Assembly (NCBI GenBank): GCA_965233625.1
Contig: OZ247499.1
Location: 1,736,001 to 1,800,000, forward strand
DNA: 64,000 bases
Direction of reading: 5' to 3'
Source: G965233625 sp965233625
GTDB taxonomy: Bacteria; Planctomycetota; Planctomycetia; Pirellulales; Pirellulaceae
The notes below the pieces were generated by a model, which had not been told where the DNA came from, made no database searches, and saw only the letters and a program-made list of their open reading frames with translations. Within the stretch, counting starts at the first letter, position 1. Each line of letters starts with the position of its first letter. Shown piece after piece: positions 24,902 through 32,576 of the stretch. The translations under genes and the position numbers were made by a program.

Positions 24902-26005
24902 TCAACCCCGCGCCGCATGGAAGGGCGAAAGGTCAATGGCTGGCTTCTCCTCGCACATCAACGCAACCATCACTTCCGCCACTGCGGGCGAGAGATGCAG
25001 CCCGCTGCGATAATGCCCCGCTGCCACAAAAACATTGTCGTACCCGGATACACGCCCCATATAAGGCATTCCGTCAAACGTGCCGGGCCGCAGTCCGGCC
25101 CATGTCTGTTCAACAACGGCGTTGCGTAGTGCGGGAACGAGTGACGTTGCAAATTGCTTCAGATCTTCAATCGCTTCGTCGGTGTTGCTCTTATCAAAAC
25201 CGGCTTCTTCTTCCGTGGAACCAGCTAGCACCAGTCCATCGGGCCGCGGCGTCAGGTAACGGGGCCCTTCATTCAGAATGTGCGTGAATGGCCGTTCCGG
25301 GCAGCGGAAAAGCACCATCTGCCCACGGACAGGCATCACACCACTTTCAATGTTTAGTTCCAGAAGCAGTTGCCGCGACCACGCTCCTGCAGCAATGCCA
25401 ATCTGTGCGGCTTCCAGACGGCCCGAATCGGTTTCGACGGCCACCGCTTTCCGTCCGGCAGCGATGATGGACTTCACCTCGATACCGGCCGTTAATTTCA
25501 CACCTGCCTGCTGACAGGCAAGTTGCAGCGCCTTGAGGTGACGCGGATTGCGCAGCTGCGCTTCGCCCGGAAGGCGGATCGCGCTGCGGATAGATGTGGC
25601 GACCGGAGCCAGTCCAGGCTCGTAGCTGGCGAAGCCTTCAGCCGATAAGGTTTCGTATTCGATCTGCTCTTCATCAAACAGCTGCTTGATGCCCGCAAGT
25701 GAAGCGATTTCACCAGCCGTCCGCGCGAGATAAATGCCGCCGCAACGCAAGTATCCGTTGTCCACACCCGTCAGCTCTTGCAGCGTGGCAGCCCACTCAG
25801 GATGCAGTTTGTGGGCGCGTGCGCGAAGCTGTTCGTGCGGATGCTGCGGGGCGGCGCCCGGAGGCGGGAAGATACCCGCGCCAGCCCACGACGCCTCGCG
25901 GCCCATCTCTTGCCGGTCGAGAATTTCCACCTTGAAACCGCGATTGGCAAGTTGCCAGGCCCACGATAACCCGATGACGCCGCCACCAATAATCAGACAA
26001 TCCAT
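24902..26005 (-). CDS. thiO: Glycine oxidase ThiO-like FAD-dependent oxidoreductase
   Basis: 367 residues. The ATG overlaps the upstream stop as TGATG. The dinucleotide site IIGGGVIGLSWAWQLA opens the protein, followed by VEILDRQEMGREASWAGAGIFPP, a DAO-type catalytic domain with GIAAGAWSRQLLLELN, RYLTPRPDGLVLAGSTEEEAGF, and the C-terminal FVAAGHYRSGLHLSPAVA that holds FAD. The pattern fits ThiO, which oxidises glycine to iminoglycine for the thiazole part of thiamine. Other thi genes are not nearby, so another D-amino-acid or amine substrate is possible. Confidence 0.85.
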   Translation of the reverse strand: MDCLIIGGGVIGLSWAWQLANRGFKVEILDRQEMGREASWAGAGIFPPPGAAPQHPHEQLRARAHKLHPEWAATLQELTGVDNGYLRCGGIYLARTAGEIASLAGIKQLFDEEQIEYETLSAEGFASYEPGLAPVATSIRSAIRLPGEAQLRNPRHLKALQLACQQAGVKLTAGIEVKSIIAAGRKAVAVETDSGRLEAAQIGIAAGAWSRQLLLELNIESGVMPVRGQMVLFRCPERPFTHILNEGPRYLTPRPDGLVLAGSTEEEAGFDKSNTDEAIEDLKQFATSLVPALRNAVVEQTWAGLRPGTFDGMPYMGRVSGYDNVFVAAGHYRSGLHLSPAVAEVMVALMCEEKPAIDLSPFHAARG

Positions 26006-26682
26006 CACGCCAGTGCTCCGCCGTCTTCGGTGGCGAGAAGAATCTGCTGCGTAAGCTCCAGCAGCGACGGGGAAGACTTCGTCTTCTCAAGATCGGATGA
26101 CAGCCGCTTTAAGTCCGACCACTGATCTACGTCGTACCACATTGGCAGCTGTGCAAAGGAAACGCCCGCAGCGTTCAATCTGGCGACGGTCTGATTCCAC
26201 ACTTCGCCGCTGCTCCACGTAACGCCTTCGAACACATCAGGCGTCCGCCCGGCGCCGCCAATCAGGTAATAGCCACCGTCTTCCGCCGGGCCGAGAACCA
26301 CCTGCTGCGTGGCTAAATGCTCGAAGGCCTGATCGATATATTCTGCGGGCAGCGACGGGCTATCCGAGCCGATTAGCACCACCCGCGTGGCGCCAGCGGC
26401 AAAGGCGGTATCAAAGAAGTTTCGCATTCGCGCGCCCAGATCGCCTTCGCTTTGGGGCGCAATCGACCAGGCGCCGGCGGCGATTGTTTTGAAAGCATCA
26501 CGGGGTTCTGGCGGGGCGAAGCAGAGTAGGCGACGATCGGCGCGGTGTTGCAGCCGATGCACCAGCGTTCTTACAAAGGCGTGATGAAGCTCCGCAGCGG
26601 CTTCGTTTCCTACAGTGGCAGCCAACCGCGTTTTGACGGTTCCCGGCTCCCAGTATTTGGCGAACATTCCCAGCAGATTCAT
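26005..26682 (-). CDS. TIGR04282 (arsenosugar-type) glycosyltransferase-like protein
   Basis: 225 residues. A nucleotide-sugar-type Rossmann fold: MFAKYWEPGTVKTRLAATVG at 6-25, GDLGARMRNFFDTAF, VVLIGSDSPSLPAEYI and LGPAEDGGYYLIGG, then DVDQWSDLKRL. These match TIGR04282, described as arsenosugar biosynthesis glycosyltransferases related to CofC-like nucleotidyltransferases. No ArsS-like radical SAM gene is visible in the window. It overlaps ThiO by one base and follows a glutaredoxin gene by 25 bases, so the three form an operon. Confidence 0.82.
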   Translation of the reverse strand: MNLLGMFAKYWEPGTVKTRLAATVGNEAAAELHHAFVRTLVHRLQHRADRRLLCFAPPEPRDAFKTIAAGAWSIAPQSEGDLGARMRNFFDTAFAAGATRVVLIGSDSPSLPAEYIDQAFEHLATQQVVLGPAEDGGYYLIGGAGRTPDVFEGVTWSSGEVWNQTVARLNAAGVSFAQLPMWYDVDQWSDLKRLSSDLEKTKSSPSLLELTQQILLATEDGGALA

Positions 26683-26707
26683 GATGCAAACAGACTTACC
26701 GTGCGTT

Positions 26708-26935
26708 CTAAAGCATGCGTTTCAGTAGCACTTCGCTCACTATGCCACGGAAACGGACCTTGCCGTCAAACACCACGACAGGCACGCACGTATCAAACTG
26801 TTTCTGCAAGGCTTCGTCGTTATCAATATCCACGCATTGCGGCGCCAGGCCGTGGCGCTGGAGCAGGTCCTTGGCCTCATCGCAGAGATGACACCCCTGG
26901 CGGGTGTACATAATCACTTCGTCAGGACGAGGCAT
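26708..26935 (-). CDS. Glutaredoxin family protein
   Basis: 75 residues. Thioredoxin fold in miniature: strand VIMYTRQGCHLCDEAKDLL with redox pair C15 and C18, helix, CVDIDNDEALQKQFDTCVPVVVFDG carrying the cis-Pro (Val-Pro), and a last helix. Such short proteins reduce disulfides or transfer sulfur. First gene of the three-gene operon with TIGR04282 and ThiO. Confidence 0.9.
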   Translation of the reverse strand: MPRPDEVIMYTRQGCHLCDEAKDLLQRHGLAPQCVDIDNDEALQKQFDTCVPVVVFDGKVRFRGIVSEVLLKRML

Positions 26936-26962
26936 TTTGATTCCTGAGTTGATCTTGTCACG

Positions 26963-26990
26963 CGCTGCCAGGTGATATGTCCTGGCAGCG
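26963..26990 (+). terminator. Strong hairpin with T-run on the plus strand
   Basis: CGCTGCCAGG (26963-26972) pairs perfectly with CCTGGCAGCG (26981-26990), followed by TTTT on the plus strand. The genes on both sides run on the minus strand, so the T-run is on the unexpected side. As a stem it may still stabilise the 3' end of the propeller mRNA. Confidence 0.5.
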
Positions 26991-27016
26991 TTTTGAATCC
27001 GTCAATACGGCGGACG

Positions 27017-28108
27017 TTATGGAAGCTCGATCGTTTCCAGATCGACATCGTCGCTGTCGTTCTTTTTCAGAACAACGGCGTGAGCAGCGTTGAGACGATC
27101 AAGCAGCGTGACTTTGTCGTAGCCTTTGACGTTCTCAAACTTCTGCCCCGCGACACCGCCACCACTGACGCGTGAAGTGATGCCTTCGCCACGTTCAATG
27201 CCTTCGGTGCTGATCTTCATCAGTCCGCGGGCAGTGTTGGCCATCAGCAGGAAGTTCTTATTGTCCTTTTTGTAGACAATCATCGCCAACGGCTTGTTGC
27301 GGTTGCCCAGTTCACCCACAGTGGTGCCACGGGTCTTCTTACCTGTCTGCAGGCTCTTCAGCGGGAACTTAACCAGCGGCGTGCATACGAAGCCTGCCAG
27401 CAGACTTGGCTCTCCGTCAATGTTGAACGGAACCAGTGCGGCGGCAGGTGAATAATCTTCTACGCGGCCATGGGCGCCGTGGTAGATTTCGATCTCGGTC
27501 GAGATACCCGCATCGTTGAACGGGAACGCAAATTCGCGGACGGTGGAAGCGAATTCATCGCCTGCGGCCGAGAGGCCCGACACGATGATTTTGCCGTCCA
27601 CATAGGCCATATCAGTGATGGTCTGCGAACGGCGGTTGCTGCGACGACGCCCTTGGCCAGTGACTTTGTCGGCAGGAGCCGCGGTAACGGTTGTTTCAGA
27701 GAATTTGACGTTATCCAGATTCAGCCGCGAGGCCTTGCCATCAGCATCGATTTTCACGACAGCGGCGCCAGACGAAAGATACACGCTGCCCGTGCGGGGA
27801 TTAACGGCCAGGTCGGTGATGGTCGCCACGCCTTCCTGCCCCAGCGTCTTGGCGACAACGCTGCCGACGTTCTTCATTTCCTGCTGCACTTTGGCTGGTT
27901 CGCCCGTTGGCTCTGCGGTATCGACGGCCAGAATCTTTGCCCCCATGCTGTCGCCGATGAACAAGATGCCATCGGGGCCGAAAGCTAGTTGCGAGGCTGA
28001 TTTAATCTTGGGCGAGCCTTCCGTGAGGCCCCAGACGTCTGCCGCTACGGCGTTACCTGTGGCGAGCAGCAGCACCAGAGCGGCTGCGGCAAATCCTTGT
28101 AGTCGCAT
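27017..28108 (-). CDS. Secreted beta-propeller-like protein
   Basis: 363 residues, AAGGAG upstream of the ATG. Signal peptide (1-23, Val-Ala-Ala). Blade-like repeats follow: SASQLAFGPDGILFIGDSMGAKILAVDT, ITDLAVNPRTGSVYLSSG, ITDMAYVDGKIIVSGL, LLAGFVCTPLVKFPL and FLLMANTARGLMKIS. This is an SMP-30/NHL-like propeller of unknown role. A short Arg/Ser-rich insert (about 150-165) is unusual. Stand-alone gene, last in the direction of the glutaredoxin operon but 82 bases away. Confidence 0.75.
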   Translation of the reverse strand: MRLQGFAAAALVLLLATGNAVAADVWGLTEGSPKIKSASQLAFGPDGILFIGDSMGAKILAVDTAEPTGEPAKVQQEMKNVGSVVAKTLGQEGVATITDLAVNPRTGSVYLSSGAAVVKIDADGKASRLNLDNVKFSETTVTAAPADKVTGQGRRRSNRRSQTITDMAYVDGKIIVSGLSAAGDEFASTVREFAFPFNDAGISTEIEIYHGAHGRVEDYSPAAALVPFNIDGEPSLLAGFVCTPLVKFPLKSLQTGKKTRGTTVGELGNRNKPLAMIVYKKDNKNFLLMANTARGLMKISTEGIERGEGITSRVSGGGVAGQKFENVKGYDKVTLLDRLNAAHAVVLKKNDSDDVDLETIELP

Positions 28109-28247
28109 CGAATTCTCCTTGCAGAAGTGGGTAAACTACCGACAACCATACAGGTTGTCAGCGAGCAGCGGGAATCCGCGTTATTATGCGTTTCCCGCGT
28201 TGCCGACGCAAGGATTGGGCGCCGCAAGGGTAAGGGATTCCCCGCCG

Positions 28248-29069
28248 CTAGCCCGCACGGTTCTTCGGCTGATTTGGCGCATCAAGCGGCGCCACGCGAC
28301 GACGGCGGCCCCTTAGACTGCGGACAACCGGTTTGCCCGCGTGCGCCGCGCCGTCGATTTCGCCCAGATACTTCTCCTTCACCTCTTTATGCTGCACGAT
28401 TTCCGCAGGCGGCCCGCTGCACAGCACTTTTCCGGCGCTGATCACATAGGTGCGATCAGTGATCTGCAAGATTTCGCGGGCGGCGTGATCGGTAATCAGG
28501 ATCGAAATGCCCTGTTCCCGCAGTTCTTTAATGACGGTCTGAATGCTCTGCACCGTCACCGGATCGATACCGGCGAACGGTTCGTCCAGCATGATGATCT
28601 CTGGCTCTGAGACGAGGCAGCGGGCAATTTCGAGCCGTCGCCGCTCACCGCCAGACAGCTTTGCCGAGTTTGATTTGCGGATATGCGTGATGCGGAACTG
28701 TTCCAGCAGTTCATCGCAGCGCGCTAAGCGTTGTTTACGCGGCATGCCCAGCAATTCCAGCATGGCAAGAATATTCTGCTCGACGGTCAGCTTGCGGAAG
28801 ACGCTTGAATCCTGCGCAAGATAGCCCATGCCGCCGTCACGCGCGCGGCGGTACATCGGCCAATGGGTGACATCGATGTCGCCCAGCATCACTTTGCCTT
28901 TATCCGGCGCGACCAGCCCGCAGGTCATGCGGAAGCAGGTCGTCTTCCCGGCGCCATTCGGACCGAGCAGCCCGACGATTTCACCTTGCTTGACGTAGAA
29001 ATCAACGCCGTGCACCACCGTCCGGCGGCCGAACGTTTTCTTCAGTCCTTGCACATCGAGAAGTCGCAT
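28248..29069 (-). CDS. lptB: LPS export ABC transporter ATP-binding protein
   Basis: 273 residues. Walker A GPNGAGKTT at about 36-44, Q-loop YLAQDSSVF, signature LSGGERRRLEIAR, Walker B IIMLDEPFAGIDP and the H-loop LITDHAARE. LptB powers extraction of lipopolysaccharide from the inner membrane with LptFG. The last 30 residues are a basic Arg/Lys extension not usual in LptB. No lptA, lptC or lptFG gene is nearby. The larger signal peptidase gene lies upstream on the same strand. Confidence 0.93.
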   Translation of the reverse strand: MRLLDVQGLKKTFGRRTVVHGVDFYVKQGEIVGLLGPNGAGKTTCFRMTCGLVAPDKGKVMLGDIDVTHWPMYRRARDGGMGYLAQDSSVFRKLTVEQNILAMLELLGMPRKQRLARCDELLEQFRITHIRKSNSAKLSGGERRRLEIARCLVSEPEIIMLDEPFAGIDPVTVQSIQTVIKELREQGISILITDHAAREILQITDRTYVISAGKVLCSGPPAEIVQHKEVKEKYLGEIDGAAHAGKPVVRSLRGRRRRVAPLDAPNQPKNRAG

Positions 29070-29144
29070 AATCTGTCCTCCATGACAGGAATACTACAGA
29101 GCGGAAACGCATCTGAATGCGGTTGAGTTGTTAACGGCGCCGGG

Positions 29145-31190
29145 TCAGCGGATCAATCCCATCCGTTCAAAGTTGGGCGTAAACGGCACGGGCGAATTCC
29201 AGTGATGCGGCCAGTAAATCAGCAGGGCTTTGCCGGTCAGCAACTTGCGGTCGACAAAAGGCTCCGGGTTTGCGGGCGGGTTGCCAACTTTTTCGCCCCA
29301 TAACCGTGCATCTTTACTCGCCGGGCTGTTATCGCCCATCGGGAAGAACTGATCTTCATTCATCCAGAAATCAACAGAGCGGCGGACACCCGGCGCGAAA
29401 ATATCGTCCAGACGGTTTTTGTCCGTTGTGGCCGACCACTGATCGGGATCTTGCATAATGTCCAGAATATCGTTGGGGCCGACGCGCGTTGATTCGTAGT
29501 CGCCGACCGTGTTCATCACGCCGCTAAGCGTGGTGCCACGAAGATCAAAGTTTCCCGTGACCGGGTCCAGAGCTTGCTGTTGTGCGACGTAATAAATGTC
29601 GCGCAGAACGCGAACCTGACTCACCACCGCACCGATTCCCTTCACGCCAATGCCCACCGGCGCCGCGTCGAGCGGATCGTCCTTGGTCCATTGCGGACGG
29701 GCTGGCCCTGCGGGGTTGTACGTGGTGGACGAATCAAATTCCACAACGCTGTTGTTGACCCATAGCGTGACCTGGTTATCAACATTCGCCAGACGCACGT
29801 GGTAAGCGCCGCCGCCGCGGACTGCGGTCGCAGCCTTCGGATGCAGATTGGTCCCTTTTCCGTCGGTGAACGGCTGTTCTTTGCCGTCTTTAACGATGGA
29901 TAGCGTCGCCTCGCCCGTGGCAGCGTCGATGCGGCACTGATAGTGCGTGCCTGCTTCGACCAGGTCCAAAATGAGTTCGCCTTTATCGCCCTGCAATTCA
30001 ACATTCGCTTCAACGGCCAGGTCACCCACCCAGTGCATCCCGCGGGCAGGAGCAGCGGGGTCATCCCAATAACTTTCCGTCGGATCGTAAACACGCGGAT
30101 CTAAGCCGGTAACGGTGCGGGCGGCATTGTAGGCGTAGAAGTCGGTAATCAGGCCGCCGCGGCGGGCGTTGAATTCCGCAAGTTCCGCCTTGCTAGGGCC
30201 GCCCGGGGCGTAGATGCGTTCCCAGTCTGATGGGGCGCCATCCGGTGTTTGCGGGCGTTTGCGTGGTGGAAGATGCCGGTATCGCAGCATCGCGTCGCGC
30301 GTGCTGCCAGCCGCTGCTGTGTAGCGCGCCTTGCCTTCATCGGAATATTCATTCTTCCAGACGGCTTTGGCTTCTGGCGTTTTCAGTTCCTGCCAGCGCG
30401 AGGGGAAGCCGACCTTACGCAGCTTCGGCGCGATGTGATCGCTGTCGTGCACAAGCTGCAAAATCGCGCGGAGTTTCCGCGGCGGCTTGCGGGCGATGGT
30501 GAACCGGCTGACCGGAATGTCAGCCACCATCTCCCGTTTTTTGATGGAGCTGATTTCCGGGTCTTGCAGCATCTTCCGCTCTGCGTCGGTCAGTTCGCTG
30601 TAGGGCAACGTGTAAACATCGCCGTGGCGGATGCGTAGCACTTCTTCCGGCAGGCCGACCAGCCGTTTGATGAAGTTGATTTTCGCGTTGCCTGGATACT
30701 TAAAGACGATGATATCCCAGCGTGTCGGTTCAAAGACGGAGTACACAAACTTGTTAACCAGAATCCGGTCGCCCGTAAACGATTCGTGATTCGGATCCTG
30801 GTTGCGTTTCAGCGTCTGTGTGAACTGGCACATCGGACAGGTTGTGCCAATCACATAATTGCGTCCCGCGTTCTCAGGATTCTCACCACTGGCCCCGGTG
30901 CGGTAGCGATGCTGGCATTGTGGACAAACCACATCCATGTGCCGGCCTTGCAACGTTGGCGCCATCGACCCGGTGGGAATGACAAACGCTTCTGCTTCAA
31001 AGGTGCGAAACAGAAAGGCAAGAATCACGGCGATAACGATGGACTCCACCGTTTCACGCATGCTGCCCGAAGACATCAGCCCTTTACCGGCGCCCTTCGC
31101 GCTGCCGGAGCTATTGCTTGAGGTGCTGGACCCGCGTCCACCCTTGTCCGTCCCTGGTGTGCGGGCGCCTCTGGAACGTGATTTAGCCAT
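29145..31190 (-). CDS. lepB: Very large signal peptidase I with zinc ribbon and long insertion
   Basis: 681 residues against about 200-330 usual. Residues 1-45 are Ser/Gly-rich, then a membrane helix (about 49-62). Catalytic Ser75 sits in IPTGSMAPTL and Lys175 in NFIKRLVG; the C-terminal box MGDNSPASKDARLWGE lies near residue 636. Between Ser and Lys is a Cys4 zinc ribbon (C89, C92, C118, C121). Between the Lys box and the final box are over 400 residues including a lamin-G/concanavalin-like part (VELQGDKGELILDLVEAG, YHVRLANVDNQVTLWVN). The enzyme cuts signal peptides on the outer face of the inner membrane; all catalytic motifs are present, so it should be active. Similar enlarged peptidases are known to me from planctomycetes only as a general impression. 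Confidence 0.92.
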   Translation of the reverse strand: MAKSRSRGARTPGTDKGGRGSSTSSNSSGSAKGAGKGLMSSGSMRETVESIVIAVILAFLFRTFEAEAFVIPTGSMAPTLQGRHMDVVCPQCQHRYRTGASGENPENAGRNYVIGTTCPMCQFTQTLKRNQDPNHESFTGDRILVNKFVYSVFEPTRWDIIVFKYPGNAKINFIKRLVGLPEEVLRIRHGDVYTLPYSELTDAERKMLQDPEISSIKKREMVADIPVSRFTIARKPPRKLRAILQLVHDSDHIAPKLRKVGFPSRWQELKTPEAKAVWKNEYSDEGKARYTAAAGSTRDAMLRYRHLPPRKRPQTPDGAPSDWERIYAPGGPSKAELAEFNARRGGLITDFYAYNAARTVTGLDPRVYDPTESYWDDPAAPARGMHWVGDLAVEANVELQGDKGELILDLVEAGTHYQCRIDAATGEATLSIVKDGKEQPFTDGKGTNLHPKAATAVRGGGAYHVRLANVDNQVTLWVNNSVVEFDSSTTYNPAGPARPQWTKDDPLDAAPVGIGVKGIGAVVSQVRVLRDIYYVAQQQALDPVTGNFDLRGTTLSGVMNTVGDYESTRVGPNDILDIMQDPDQWSATTDKNRLDDIFAPGVRRSVDFWMNEDQFFPMGDNSPASKDARLWGEKVGNPPANPEPFVDRKLLTGKALLIYWPHHWNSPVPFTPNFERMGLIR

Positions 31191-31449
31191 AGCAGACGAT
31201 TGCCGTTTTTATATTGAATGCTTACTTATCGTTGCAGATTCCACTTCCCGGATGATAAACGAATTGCCGATGTGAAGATATGCCGTTGTCAGCACACAAA
31301 GGCACATGCACCGCCCCGTTCGCGGGTAGTCAGGGCAGAATCGCAGATTGACTCAAACCGGCGATTTGTCGTAGAACCGGGGCTAACACGGATGGTTGCG
31401 GCATTATCGCCGCCCGGTTTCGCCTGGCTGTATGCAAACGGATTTGTGC
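31191..31449. other. Divergent region between lepB and fliM
   Basis: 259 bases with no good gene. It must hold both promoters, but no clear hexamer pair stands out. An in-frame ATG at 31432 could extend FliM by six residues. Confidence 0.3.
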
Positions 31450-32469
31450 ATGGATACCGATGAAGTACTCACACAGGCCGAAGTCGAGTCGCTACTCAGC
31501 GCGATGGAGACGCAGAATAACGCCTCCGGCACGGGTGAACTCGCCAATTCCGGCAGTGCGCGTCGCGGCCGGCGTGAGAAGATAACACCCTACGACTTCA
31601 AACGCCCCGAACGCGTTGGCAAAGAGCAGGTCCGCGCGCTGCGCACGCTGCACGAAGGTTTCGGCCGCAGCTTTGGCGCAGGTCTATCCGCATTGCTGCG
31701 TAGTATTGTGGAAGTGCGTCTCACCAGCGTCGATCAGCTGACATACAGCGAATTCGTTTTCAGCCTGGAGAATCCGACCTGTTTCAACCTCCTGCGTGCA
31801 GAGCCGCTGGACGGTAACTTCATTCTGGATATCAATCCTTCGATCCTTTATCCCGTCATCGACAGGCTCTTAGGCGGCGGTAAAGATACTAGTCCACTGG
31901 CCCGCCGCCCCCTGACGGAGATTGAATTACGGCTGGTTTCGCGGATTACGAATCTGTTTCTTAAAGAACTGACGCTTGCATGGGCGAATGTTGTTGAACT
32001 GGAGCTATCCGTAGAACGCGTCGAGAGCAACCCGCAACTTGTCCAGATCGTACCGCCCAACGAAGTCGTGGTGCTTATCAGCTTCGAACTAGCAATCCAG
32101 GAAATACGTGGGATCGTAAACCTCTGCATCCCTTTCAATTCCATCGAACGCATCAGCAGCAAGCTGGCTTCCAACAGCTGGGCGACTTACGGCAAGATCA
32201 AGGCAACCGAAGAAACCGTAAAAGCTATCAGCGGTCAGCTGGATGGCTCGCTGGTGGATATACAGGTGGAACTCGCCTCGACCAGCATCAGCACGGCGGA
32301 TCTGGTGGGGCTGCGCGTCGGCGACATCATTACCACCGATAAAGACGTCAGCGAGGGCATGCCCGTTCACGTCAGCGGAACGCCGCGGTTTCTTGCAAGT
32401 CCCGGCTCTATCAAGGGGCACAAAGCCTTTCAGGTGCAGCAGGTTCTGCATCCCGAAGAGAAGTCGTAG
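31450..32469 (+). CDS. fliM: Flagellar motor switch protein FliM
   Basis: 339 residues from ATG 31450. The start DEVLTQAEVESLLSAM is the CheY-binding motif of FliM. Next comes a 35-residue linker, YDFKRPERVGKEQ, and the middle domain with LLGGGKD that contacts FliG. The C-terminal 80 residues are the SpoA/FliN-like domain (VELASTSISTADLVGLRVGDII). FliM forms the C ring that reverses motor rotation. No other flagellar gene is nearby, so the gene is orphaned from any flagellar cluster in this window. An ATG at 31432 could extend it. Confidence 0.93.
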   Translation: MDTDEVLTQAEVESLLSAMETQNNASGTGELANSGSARRGRREKITPYDFKRPERVGKEQVRALRTLHEGFGRSFGAGLSALLRSIVEVRLTSVDQLTYSEFVFSLENPTCFNLLRAEPLDGNFILDINPSILYPVIDRLLGGGKDTSPLARRPLTEIELRLVSRITNLFLKELTLAWANVVELELSVERVESNPQLVQIVPPNEVVVLISFELAIQEIRGIVNLCIPFNSIERISSKLASNSWATYGKIKATEETVKAISGQLDGSLVDIQVELASTSISTADLVGLRVGDIITTDKDVSEGMPVHVSGTPRFLASPGSIKGHKAFQVQQVLHPEEKS

Positions 32470-32576
32470 GGCCGCAAAATTTCGCCGCATTCCGGGGAAA
32501 CTGAGGTTGCTGCCAACCGCGGTGCTGGCTACTCTCTGCGACGATTCTGAACTCCTTATCTAGAGGTGTACGGGGA

